Source of the DNA: Candidatus Nitrosomarinus sp.
Lineage (GTDB): Archaea > Thermoproteota > Nitrososphaeria > Nitrososphaerales > Nitrosopumilaceae
Length of the DNA: 41,961 nt
NCBI GenBank assembly: GCA_003702465.1
Contig: REGF01000002.1
Location: 8,598 to 50,558, forward strand
Direction: 5' to 3'
Of this stretch, positions 8,022-15,149 are shown in pieces. A program made the translations under genes and the position numbers. How positions within the stretch are numbered: the first letter of the stretch is position 1; every line of letters starts with the position of its first letter. A model generated the notes under the pieces. The model saw only the letters and a list, made by a program, of their open reading frames with translations, searched no databases and had not been told where the DNA came from.

Positions 8022-9506
8022 ATGTTAGAAATTACTTCAACTCCTCTTGTAATAATTGGTATACTTGGTACCGTTGGTATTCTTCTTCCAATAATCAGTA
8101 TTGCAAGAAAAGAACAAGGTTCCAATTCATTTTATGCCATAATTGCATTTGCAGCATTAATTGTATCCATGGGTTATGTTGGATATCAATTCATTAGTGA
8201 AAATGTATCTGCTTCTGCTCTGTTTGCTGAAGATGTACTTGTTGATGATGCATTTGGTGGCTTCTTTGCAATTGCTATGTTGATAGTTGCTTTGTTCACA
8301 ACTGTTGGCTCCTTTAATTATATGAGAAAACATAATTCTCCAGCTGTTTACTATTCTCTAATTTTACTTGCAACAATTGGTATGGTTCTAGTTGCATACT
8401 CAACAGACCTTGTAATGTTATTTGTTGCATGGGAACTCATGAGTATTCCAACATACATTTTAGTTGGATTTAGGAAAAAGAATCCAAGCTCCAATGAGGC
8501 AGCTTTGAAATATTTCTTGTTTGGTGCTTTGTCTTCAGCAATCATTGTTTATGGTATCTCTCTTGCATACGGACTAACTGGTTCTACAAATATTGGAGAA
8601 GTCATTCAAGGTTATTCAACACTTGATCCATCAATGCTTCCATTGGCATTGTTATCAGTTGGACTGTTTATAGCAGGATTTGGATTCAAAATGGGACTGG
8701 TTCCATTCCATCAATGGCTACCAGATACTTATGAAGGTGCACCATCACCAATTACAGCACTTCTTGCAGCAGCAACCAAAAAGGCTGGATTTGCTGCAAC
8801 AATTAGAATCGTAATTTTAGGAATGGTTGTATTGCATCTAGATTGGACTTTAGCTCTTGCAATAATTGCAGTAATGACCATGACTATTGGTAATGTAGCA
8901 GCAATAATGCAAAAGAACATTTCAAGAATGTTGGCATATTCTAGTATCGCACATGCAGGTTACATCTTGATTGGACTTGCAGTTGCACCACATACTTCTC
9001 TGGGTTTGCAAGGTTCATTGTACCAAATTATGAATCACGCTGTAATGAAAGGTGCAGCATTTATTGCAATTGCAGGAATTGTAACAACTCTTGCAGTTAC
9101 TCATATTGATAAATTGAAAGGACTTGGAAGAAGAATGCCTGTTACGGCATTAGGTTTGGTAATTGCATTATTTGCACTTGCTGGTGTTCCTCCACTTTCT
9201 GGATTCTGGAGTAAGTTGATGTTATTTGGAAGTGCATTAGATGCAAGTTCTGCATTATGGTGGGCTCCATGGCTTGCAATTGCAGGTGTATTAAACAGTG
9301 CATTGTCATTAGCATACTATGGTTGGTTGACAAGAAAAATGTACTTTGAAGGAGAAACCGAAAAGAGAGTTATCGAACCAAAATCTGTAATGGCAATAAT
9401 GATCTTCTCAACAATCTTCTTAGTAGGATTTGGTGTTTATCCAGAACCATTAATTAAATTTGTAGAACTTGCAACACCAGTACTTAGTTTAGGTTCTATG
9501 CCTTAA
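8022..9506 (+). CDS. nuoN: NADH-quinone oxidoreductase subunit N (antiporter-like)
   Basis: Third antiporter-like channel subunit and last gene of the operon, 494 residues. It has LFVAWELMSIPTYILVGF with the conserved Glu, FHQWLPDTYEGAPSPITALLAAATKKAGF and SRMLAYSSIAHAGY. The C-terminal 16 codons and stop lie in the first copy of a 62-bp tandem duplication (9457-9580); the second copy keeps the same frame and stop but is outside the gene. No NuoE, F or G follows, so the complex probably takes electrons from ferredoxin or another donor rather than NADH directly. Confidence 0.95.
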   Translation: MLEITSTPLVIIGILGTVGILLPIISIARKEQGSNSFYAIIAFAALIVSMGYVGYQFISENVSASALFAEDVLVDDAFGGFFAIAMLIVALFTTVGSFNYMRKHNSPAVYYSLILLATIGMVLVAYSTDLVMLFVAWELMSIPTYILVGFRKKNPSSNEAALKYFLFGALSSAIIVYGISLAYGLTGSTNIGEVIQGYSTLDPSMLPLALLSVGLFIAGFGFKMGLVPFHQWLPDTYEGAPSPITALLAAATKKAGFAATIRIVILGMVVLHLDWTLALAIIAVMTMTIGNVAAIMQKNISRMLAYSSIAHAGYILIGLAVAPHTSLGLQGSLYQIMNHAVMKGAAFIAIAGIVTTLAVTHIDKLKGLGRRMPVTALGLVIALFALAGVPPLSGFWSKLMLFGSALDASSALWWAPWLAIAGVLNSALSLAYYGWLTRKMYFEGETEKRVIEPKSVMAIMIFSTIFLVGFGVYPEPLIKFVELATPVLSLGSMP

Positions 9507-9580
9507 ACGAAGTAATTTAATTTGTAGAAATTATCACAGCAGTAGTTAGTTTGAGTATTATGCCTTAAATGAAGTAAATT
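9457..9580. repeat. 62-bp head-to-tail duplication across the nuoN / prenyl synthase 3' ends
   Basis: Copy 1 is 9457-9518 and copy 2 is 9519-9580, directly adjacent, same orientation, no gaps; I count 50 of 62 identical bases. Copy 1 supplies the nuoN C-terminus and stop. Copy 2, read on the minus strand, supplies the last codons (TSFKA and stop) of the convergent prenyl synthase. Copy 1 also still encodes TSFKA-stop on the minus strand, and copy 2 still encodes a nuoN-like tail ending MP-stop. Confidence 0.93.
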
Positions 9581-10409
9581 TAATTAATTCTTCCAAATTC
9601 ACTTTTGCTTCGTTATCTGGAATTTTTCTCAAAAATGCTCTTGCTTTTTCAGAATATTCTTTTAACAAATCTTCCATTTTATTGAATCCATCTCTTGGAT
9701 CAACACTTTTCTTAATTAGTAAATTAAATAATTTTTCTTCATTTTTCCAATCTAGTAAATCATCTCTTATTTGATATGCAATTCCAAGATTTTTCCCATA
9801 TCCTGTTAATGCTTCAATTTGTTCTTCTGTTCCATTAGCTACAATTCCACCAATCCTTGCTGCAACTTCAAATGCAGTTGCAGTTTTGTATTCTATTACT
9901 TTCAAATAGTCATCAAATGTAATGTCTCCACTTTCTTCTAATCTACCTTCAATAATTTCTCCTTCACTCATTAACATTGCAGTTGTTGCTAAGTCTTTTG
10001 TAATTCTTGCATTATCTAATCTGGATGAAATTGCAAGAATTAATCCTAAAACAAAGTCTCCTGTCAAGACACTAGTATTGTAACCATATTTTACATGAAA
10101 TGGTTCCTTTTGTCTTCTCATAGTTTCATTGTCAATAATATCATCATGTATGATTGATTCCATATGCAAAAATTCTACTGCACAAGATGCTGCTAATACA
10201 TTTTCATCTATTTTTCCAATACTCTCAGCTGCTAAACTCAAAATTATTGGTCTGATTCTTTTTCCGCCTTCTAATGAATATTTTAAAGGCTCAATAAATT
10301 CAGATTCTGAATACAAAGCAAGCTCTTTTTCTAAAGCTTGATCAATTTTTTTGATATATTCCCCATATGTCTCTAGTAGAGGATTAATCTCGATATTTTT
10401 TCTGTCCAA
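9558..10409 (-). CDS. Trans-polyprenyl diphosphate synthase
   Basis: This adds isopentenyl diphosphate units to an allylic diphosphate. The 283-residue protein has the first Asp-rich motif DDIID (after MESIIH, followed by RRQ) and the second, DDLLD, after YQIR. It is about 40 residues shorter than the second synthase in this window (31144-32124). The residue five before the first Asp motif is Glu with Ser next to it, not the Phe of archaeal GGPP synthases, which suggests a different and perhaps longer product. Its neighbour, complex I, uses a prenylated quinone, so a menaquinone side-chain role is a reasonable inference. The C-terminus is encoded by copy 2 of the tandem duplication. Confidence 0.85.
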   Translation of the reverse strand: MDRKNIEINPLLETYGEYIKKIDQALEKELALYSESEFIEPLKYSLEGGKRIRPIILSLAAESIGKIDENVLAASCAVEFLHMESIIHDDIIDNETMRRQKEPFHVKYGYNTSVLTGDFVLGLILAISSRLDNARITKDLATTAMLMSEGEIIEGRLEESGDITFDDYLKVIEYKTATAFEVAARIGGIVANGTEEQIEALTGYGKNLGIAYQIRDDLLDWKNEEKLFNLLIKKSVDPRDGFNKMEDLLKEYSEKARAFLRKIPDNEAKVNLEELIKFTSFKA

Positions 10410-10449
10410 GATAATTGATCAAAAGCCCTCTTCATTAGTAATTAAATCT

Positions 10450-10528
10450 TGGTGCTCCAGCCGGGATTTGAACCCGGGATCACTGCCTTGAAAGGGCAGT
10501 ATGCTTGACCGGTCTACACCACTGGAAC
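10450..10528 (-). tRNA. tRNA-Glu (UUC), CCA encoded
   Basis: On the minus strand the arms fold fully: acceptor GTTCCAG/CTGGAGC with one U:G pair, anticodon stem CTGCC/GGCAG around loop CTTTCAA (anticodon TTC), and T-arm CCGGG-TTCAAAT-CCCGG. The discriminator A at 10453 is followed by templated CCA (10450-10452), unlike the other tRNAs here. A TATA-like GATTTTATGA at 10551-10560 lies 23-32 bp upstream. The cognate synthetase gene is at 29414-31123. Confidence 0.96.
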
Positions 10529-10609
10529 CCACGTAAATTTCTCTTTTAGATCATAAAATCTTTTGGTACACAACAAAGATTTTTGTACTGGCAAATTTAG
10601 ACAAGAATT

Positions 10610-11242
10610 ATGAACATAATTGAAAGAATTGATAAAATTATTGAAGAAAGAAGTCTTCTAAAACACCCATTTTACGAAATGTGGTCTGATGGAAAATTAA
10701 CTCAGGAATCTCTAGCAGGATATTCAAAAGAATATTTTCAACTTGTAAAAGCTGTTCCTGAATTTATGGCACCAATTATTGAAAAAGCTCCTAGTTCAGT
10801 AGTTTCTGAATTAGTTGATAACCAACAAGAAGAATCTGATCACATTAAACCCTGGATTAATTTTGCAGGAGAACTCGGAATCTCTGAAGATGAATTAATT
10901 CCATATTCTGGATTAGAAAAAACCAATAAAGCTGTATCAGATTTGGCTGAATTAATGAATACTTTTGATGGTGGTGCATGTGCAATGTATGCATTTGAAA
11001 AAGAAATTCCAAAAATCAGTCAAACAAAATTAGATGGACTATCTGAATTCTATCAAATCACAACTGATAAGGCAACAGAATACTTTAAACTCCATACAGA
11101 AGCTGATGTTAGACATGCAGCATCTTGGAGAAATATTATTGAAAAATCAAATGCTGATACAAGTGACTTAATTGAGATTGCTGAAAAATCAGTATCAGCA
11201 CAAAATCTGTTACTTGACAGTTGTTATGAGAAATACTGTTAA
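10610..11242 (+). CDS. CADD/TenA-like heme-oxygenase-fold di-metal oxidase (possible pABA synthase)
   Basis: A 210-residue all-helical protein of the TenA/PqqC/CADD superfamily. It fits CADD-type di-metal proteins best: HPFY near residue 19-22, Glu74 or Glu75 plus His78, YAFEKEIP with Glu130, then HTEADVRH giving His162, Asp166 and His169. Those six positions match the metal ligands of Chlamydia CADD, and Tyr22 aligns with the CADD tyrosine that becomes p-aminobenzoate. CADD and a Nitrosomonas homologue are known to supply pABA without PabABC. A thiaminase/TenA label is the alternative. It is a single-gene unit between two tRNA genes. Confidence 0.75.
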   Translation: MNIIERIDKIIEERSLLKHPFYEMWSDGKLTQESLAGYSKEYFQLVKAVPEFMAPIIEKAPSSVVSELVDNQQEESDHIKPWINFAGELGISEDELIPYSGLEKTNKAVSDLAELMNTFDGGACAMYAFEKEIPKISQTKLDGLSEFYQITTDKATEYFKLHTEADVRHAASWRNIIEKSNADTSDLIEIAEKSVSAQNLLLDSCYEKYC

Positions 11243-11252
11243 TCTCATAACA

Positions 11253-11260
11253 TTTTATAC
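11253..11260 (+). promoter_or_regulatory. TATA box for tRNA-Met
   Basis: TTTTATAC lies 24-31 bp before the mature 5' end of the tRNA at 11284, the normal archaeal TATA-to-start distance. Confidence 0.6.
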
Positions 11261-11283
11261 CTCACAAAATTTTTGTTATTTTA

Positions 11284-11357
11284 GGGCCCGTAACTCAGCT
11301 TGGTAGAGTAACCGGCTCATAACCGGTGAGCCAAGGGATCGAAGCCCTTCGGGCCCA
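11284..11357 (+). tRNA. tRNA-Met elongator (CAU); tRNA-Ile2 possible
   Basis: It folds as acceptor GGGCCCG/CGGGCCC, D-stem ACTC/GAGT, anticodon stem ACCGG/CCGGT with loop CTCATAA, and T-stem AAGGG/CCCTT with loop ATCGAAG. The anticodon is CAT. It lacks the A1:U72 pair and the three G:C pairs expected of an initiator, so it is an elongator Met or an agmatidine-type Ile2 tRNA; the sequence alone does not decide. The T-loop starts with A rather than T. CCA is not encoded. T-rich sequence follows, a likely terminator. Confidence 0.88.
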
Positions 11358-11405
11358 TCTTTTCAATTAGTTTTAAAATAAGTTAATACAAAAATTACTG
11401 GCTGC

Positions 11406-11459
11406 AATGAAGAATCAGAGTTATATCTGAAATTGATGATTGGAAGGCATTTGTCTGAG
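11406..11459 (+). ncRNA. Candidate C/D-box guide sRNA
   Basis: The 112-bp gap between the tRNA and pyrE holds the four boxes of an archaeal C/D sRNA in order: C-like ATGAAGA (11407-11413, one mismatch), D' CTGA (11427-11430), C' TGATGA (11434-11439) and D CTGA (11455-11458). The D'-C' spacer is 3 nt and the guides are 13 and 15 nt, the usual size. Such RNAs direct 2'-O-methylation of rRNA or tRNA. I could not identify targets, and the imperfect C box keeps this tentative. Confidence 0.45.
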
Positions 11460-11469
11460 CTGCCTGAAT

Positions 11470-12087
11470 TTATTTACTAATTTGCTTTTTTACTTTGTCT
11501 AGTGTTTCTACATCAATCATTTTTTGTTCATGCAATATCTCTGCAATTTGTAAGATATTCAATATTGAATGCATTTTTACTCCGAGCTCTTCCAATGCTT
11601 CAGTTGCTCCTTCCATTCTATCTACAATTACATATGCATCTTTTACTGGAACATTTACTTCTGTTAATGATTTAATTGCATTAACAACTGAACCACCTGT
11701 AGTTGCAACATCATCTATCATAACAACTTTCATGTCATCATGAATTTTTCCTTCAACTGATTTTGAAGTTCCATAATCTTTTGGTTTGCTTCTTACATAG
11801 ATTAGTGGTTTTACTGTTTCAATTGCCAACGCTGAAGCAATTACTAATCCCCCTGTTGGTACAGAAACAATACTTTCAAAATTATCTAATCCTATATCTT
11901 CAGTAATTTGATTTTCTAGATATTTTATCATCATCCTAAATTCCTGAGGATAACTAGGAACTAATCTTAAATCAACATAATAAGAACTACTTTTTCCACT
12001 GGCTAGTGTAAAGTCTCCAAATTTAATTATCTCTTTTTGATGTAAAAAGGTCACAAATTCTTTCACAAAATCCATACCAAAATTCAC
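11470..12087 (-). CDS. pyrE: Orotate phosphoribosyltransferase
   Basis: This joins orotate to PRPP to form OMP in pyrimidine synthesis. The 205-residue product has the PRPP-binding loop VVMIDDVATTGGSV at about 121-134, the FTLASGKSSSYYVDLR N-terminal substrate region, and the SVPTGG loop near 75-80. The longest frame starts with GTG at 12087; an ATG four codons later (12075) is equally plausible. It is transcribed divergently from the LarA-like gene, with only about 40 bp between. Confidence 0.92.
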   Translation of the reverse strand: MNFGMDFVKEFVTFLHQKEIIKFGDFTLASGKSSSYYVDLRLVPSYPQEFRMMIKYLENQITEDIGLDNFESIVSVPTGGLVIASALAIETVKPLIYVRSKPKDYGTSKSVEGKIHDDMKVVMIDDVATTGGSVVNAIKSLTEVNVPVKDAYVIVDRMEGATEALEELGVKMHSILNILQIAEILHEQKMIDVETLDKVKKQISK

Positions 12088-12125
12088 TACATTGGATTTA
12101 TTTTGGTTTGTATTTAGTATCTATT

Positions 12126-13208
12126 ATGCCTGAAATTTGGTTAAATTATGGGATTACTGACGTAGTTTTGGATATAAAGGCAGAGAATTTAGAGCAAAAA
12201 ATTGATTCTGATGGCAAAATTCTAGATGATCAAGCAATTACTGAGAAACTCAATACTCTTGATTTATCGAAACCTATGGAATTGGTAGTTTTACATAATT
12301 CAAAATCTATTCTCAAAATAATTTCATCATTATTCACATTGTGTGAGCAAAAATCTAAACCATTTCCAAAAATTTTAACTGACAAAAAAATACTAAATTT
12401 AGTTAAATCGGGATTACCTGAGGGTAGTTCAATTAATGAATTTGATGATGTTGAAATCACAAATTCAAATCTTGTTTTTATGGGAGAGATGGGTTTTGAT
12501 GGTTTATTTGGATATGAAACAGTTGCAACTCGTCTGATCAAAAAATTTGGTGAAGAGTCAATGCTTTCAGCATATGCTAAGCGACAAGGAAATCTTCCAA
12601 CTCCTGGACAATATCCTGAAAGTTTAACTGAAGCAAAAAAATTTGCAGACAATTTTGAAATCCAGGCAATTGAAATCATTGCAAATTCTGAAGGGATAAT
12701 TGATTTTACAATAGGCCATCCTTCAAAAACACTTTCTACAACAAAAACTCTAGAATCAAATTCAATTAAAGATGTTGGTGAACATAAAACAATAATCATG
12801 AGTACTGGTAAGGATGCCAGTAATGATACATTGGGAAACTCATTGTCATCACTTTGGAATTGTTCAAATGCAATCAAAAAAGATGGATTGGCAATTTTGG
12901 TTGCTGAATGTAAAGGTGGTTTAGGTTCAGATGCTATTCAACAATATATTGAAGATAGACTATCACTTGAGCAATTAAGAAATCCAACAAAATATCTTAA
13001 TGGAATGGAAGATTTACTATTTCTTTCTGAAATTCAAAAGAATTTTCAAATTGGTTTAGTATCTATTTTACCTGAATTTTATGCAAAAAAACTCGATATG
13101 ATATCTTTACCGGGAATTAAATATTCTATGGACTATATTTTAAAAACACAAGGACCTAGACAGAAAGTTGCAGTTGTTACAGATGGTGCTAGGCTTTTTC
13201 TAAGGTAA
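12126..13208 (+). CDS. LarA-like (lactate racemase family) protein, catalytic residues not evident
   Basis: A 360-residue protein. Its second half resembles the C-terminal domain of nickel-dependent lactate racemase LarA (a KKDGLAILVAECKGGLG segment, later PRQKVAVVTDGARLF). The middle part (FMGEMGFDGLFGYETVATRLI) aligns by eye with the LarA region HFFAGFSGGRKSILPG, but the His and Lys that bind the nickel-pincer cofactor are absent, and I see no GTHRP-type motif. No larB, larC or larE is nearby. The frame opens at TTG 12108; the ATG at 12126 (MPEIWLNYG) is preferred. It could be a non-racemase of the same fold. Its end overlaps the convergent protease gene by 9 bp. Confidence 0.6.
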   Translation: MPEIWLNYGITDVVLDIKAENLEQKIDSDGKILDDQAITEKLNTLDLSKPMELVVLHNSKSILKIISSLFTLCEQKSKPFPKILTDKKILNLVKSGLPEGSSINEFDDVEITNSNLVFMGEMGFDGLFGYETVATRLIKKFGEESMLSAYAKRQGNLPTPGQYPESLTEAKKFADNFEIQAIEIIANSEGIIDFTIGHPSKTLSTTKTLESNSIKDVGEHKTIIMSTGKDASNDTLGNSLSSLWNCSNAIKKDGLAILVAECKGGLGSDAIQQYIEDRLSLEQLRNPTKYLNGMEDLLFLSEIQKNFQIGLVSILPEFYAKKLDMISLPGIKYSMDYILKTQGPRQKVAVVTDGARLFLR

Positions 13209-14306
13209 AATTCCTGAAAATAACCCTGATGGGAGTGGTGCACATAAAATTGCTAATACTATAATTCCAATATATGCTAATTTTCTATTTTTTGTAAGAG
13301 GTGAAATATCATCAAGTGGTGTTGCACTTGGATTTTTCATTGACATCACTAAAATCAAAATTGCCATTAACCAATAATTTAACAAAACAAGAATCAACAT
13401 ACTTCCATATGTTGCATACCTGTGAATTTTTTGACCAACAAGAGTTCTTGCCATATGTCCACCATCAAGTTGCCATGCTGGAAGTAAATTCAAAAATGTG
13501 ATCAAAAATCCAATCCACGCTGCAAACATAACTGGTGTCATTATTACTTCATGACCTGGACCTCCTTTACCAAATGCTGCCAAGCTTGCAGTCATTAGTA
13601 GTGGTTCCCCTTGCTCCCATTCTACTAACACTTGTTCAGCAAAAAGTCCTTCAGCAATTTCTTGGTCTAATATTGGAGCAGTATATGCACCATATAGTGA
13701 GACAATTACGGCAATTGCTAATCCAGCAATTGGTCCTGCAATAGCTACATCAAATAGGATGTTTCGATTAATTGTTAATCCTTTAGATTGAATAAATGCA
13801 CCAAAAGTAGGGATTCCAACAATTGGTAGACCTGGAATAAAGTAAGGCCAACTCGTTTTTAATTTATGTGCTTTAGCTGCAATAATGTGACCTAGTTCAT
13901 GAGTTCCTAAAATTCCCAACAATGCAAGTGTATACACAATTGCCATTTCAAATGGCTCACCAATTTCGATAATGGAATTTGTTCCTGATGTTCTATAATA
14001 TCCGTCAACCATTACAAATCCAATAACAATTGCAAACAATATTCTTGGTGTCCATGTTGCATTAAGCCATTTTCTTTGTTTTTTCTTTGTAAATTTTTGA
14101 ACTTCAATACAAATATCCTCGTCTTTTTTTACTACTCTACAAACATAACTCATATTTTCTAAAGCTCTTGCTAAATCTTCAAATTTTGTTTGAAAATCTA
14201 AATTACTAATTTTAAATTGTAAAGTAAAGTCTGTTTTCGTAAATTCCTCAACATCAAAAATTGAATTAACTAATGAAATTACACCATCTTGAGAATCTTC
14301 AACCAT
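13200..14306 (-). CDS. Site-2 protease family zinc metalloprotease (M50)
   Basis: An intramembrane protease of 368 residues. The zinc-binding HELGH is at 136-140 within a hydrophobic helix, and the third ligand region LDGG is at 280-283 (Asp281), in the usual S2P arrangement. About six membrane segments follow a cytosolic N-terminal domain of some 85 residues that ends in a basic stretch. Such enzymes cleave membrane-bound substrates, often regulators; the target cannot be inferred here. Convergent with the LarA-like gene. Confidence 0.88.
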   Translation of the reverse strand: MVEDSQDGVISLVNSIFDVEEFTKTDFTLQFKISNLDFQTKFEDLARALENMSYVCRVVKKDEDICIEVQKFTKKKQRKWLNATWTPRILFAIVIGFVMVDGYYRTSGTNSIIEIGEPFEMAIVYTLALLGILGTHELGHIIAAKAHKLKTSWPYFIPGLPIVGIPTFGAFIQSKGLTINRNILFDVAIAGPIAGLAIAVIVSLYGAYTAPILDQEIAEGLFAEQVLVEWEQGEPLLMTASLAAFGKGGPGHEVIMTPVMFAAWIGFLITFLNLLPAWQLDGGHMARTLVGQKIHRYATYGSMLILVLLNYWLMAILILVMSMKNPSATPLDDISPLTKNRKLAYIGIIVLAILCAPLPSGLFSGILP

Positions 14307-14391
14307 CTATTTTTCTATACTTTATTCATTAATGATCTTTTTGTTTAAAATTAAATATTGATTGTTTTATCTTGTAATTGTGCAAGTGATT

Positions 14392-14877
14392 TTGAGACAA
14401 ATTGGTGATTGTAATATACGTAGGGCTGCCCAAAGCGATCTAATTTCTGTCATGGAAATTAATCTCAAAACTTTGCCTGAGCATTATTCTGATTATTTCT
14501 ATGAATCATTACTCCAAGAATTGCCTGAAGCATTTTTGGTTGCAGAAATAGATGGTAAAATCGTTGGATATGAAATGTGTAAAACTGAATTTGGTTTTTC
14601 AAATTTTAAAAAATTGGGTTTTGTAAAAAAAGGTCATGTCGTATCTATTGCAGTTTTAGATGAATATAGAAAAAAAGGAATTGGTAAAGCTCTTGTTGAA
14701 GAATCTGTAATTGGTGTAAAGAATAGGAATTGTGATGAATTCTACTTAGAAGTTAGATGTAGTAATACTGATGCTGTTCGTCTATATGAAAAACTTGGAT
14801 TTGTGATTAAACAAGAACTTAATGCATACTATCGTGATGGTGAATCTGCTTATTTGATGGCAGTTGAATTGAATTAA
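14392..14877 (+). CDS. RimI-like GNAT N-acetyltransferase
   Basis: About 161 residues. The acetyl-CoA-binding motif is EYRKKGIGKALVEES, preceded by the VVSIAVLDEY strand and followed by EVRCSNTDAVRLYEKLGF, the pattern of RimI/ArdI N-terminal protein acetyltransferases. The start is uncertain: no ATG lies near the domain start, and the frame offers TTG 14362, GTG 14380, GTG 14386 and TTG 14392. I use 14392, which begins just before the domain (RQIGDCNIRRA). Likely acetylates protein N-termini. Confidence 0.82.
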   Translation: MRQIGDCNIRRAAQSDLISVMEINLKTLPEHYSDYFYESLLQELPEAFLVAEIDGKIVGYEMCKTEFGFSNFKKLGFVKKGHVVSIAVLDEYRKKGIGKALVEESVIGVKNRNCDEFYLEVRCSNTDAVRLYEKLGFVIKQELNAYYRDGESAYLMAVELN

Positions 14878-14889
14878 TTATATTAAAAC

Positions 14890-14897
14890 AATAAATA
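14890..14897 (+). promoter_or_regulatory. TATA box for the small membrane protein gene
   Basis: AATAAATA sits 22-29 bp before the ATG at 14919, so transcription would begin at or next to the start codon (leaderless). Confidence 0.5.
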
Positions 14898-14918
14898 CGT
14901 CCGAAAAAATTTTCCGAT

Positions 14919-15149
14919 ATGGACAAACGTAAGGGTATGGGCGTTCTAATCTTTGTTTTATGCATTGGTGGATTCTTCGTTTATGCATATTTGCTTATGT
15001 TGTCAGAATGGTCTCCAATTGTTTTACAGTTATCAGTATTGATGGCAGTTGGTGGTATTCTTGGAATTGTTGCTTGGATAGGATATGTGATGGCAACAAC
15101 AAAACCTACATCTGCTACGATAACGTCAGCTGATGATTCATCTACTTAG
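14919..15149 (+). CDS. Small two-helix membrane protein, unknown function
   Basis: A 76-residue protein with two strong membrane segments (about 8-28 and 35-58), a basic start (MDKRKG) and a polar Thr/Ser-rich tail (residues 60-76). I do not recognise the family. The TATA box 22-29 bp upstream and the ATG directly downstream support expression. Its last 8 bases overlap the convergent methyltransferase gene. Confidence 0.75.
   Translation: MDKRKGMGVLIFVLCIGGFFVYAYLLMLSEWSPIVLQLSVLMAVGGILGIVAWIGYVMATTKPTSATITSADDSST

Noticed and set aside
9507..9557. A nuoN-like reading frame continuing after the nuoN stop (ending MP-stop at about 9568)
   Set aside because: It is only the second copy of the tandem duplication, with no start codon of its own; not a gene.
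12230..12877. 215-residue minus-strand ORF opposite the LarA-like gene
   Set aside because: It is an antisense shadow: the plus-strand frame has recognisable LarA-family motifs, and the antisense product resembles no family and has no promoter or neighbour logic.
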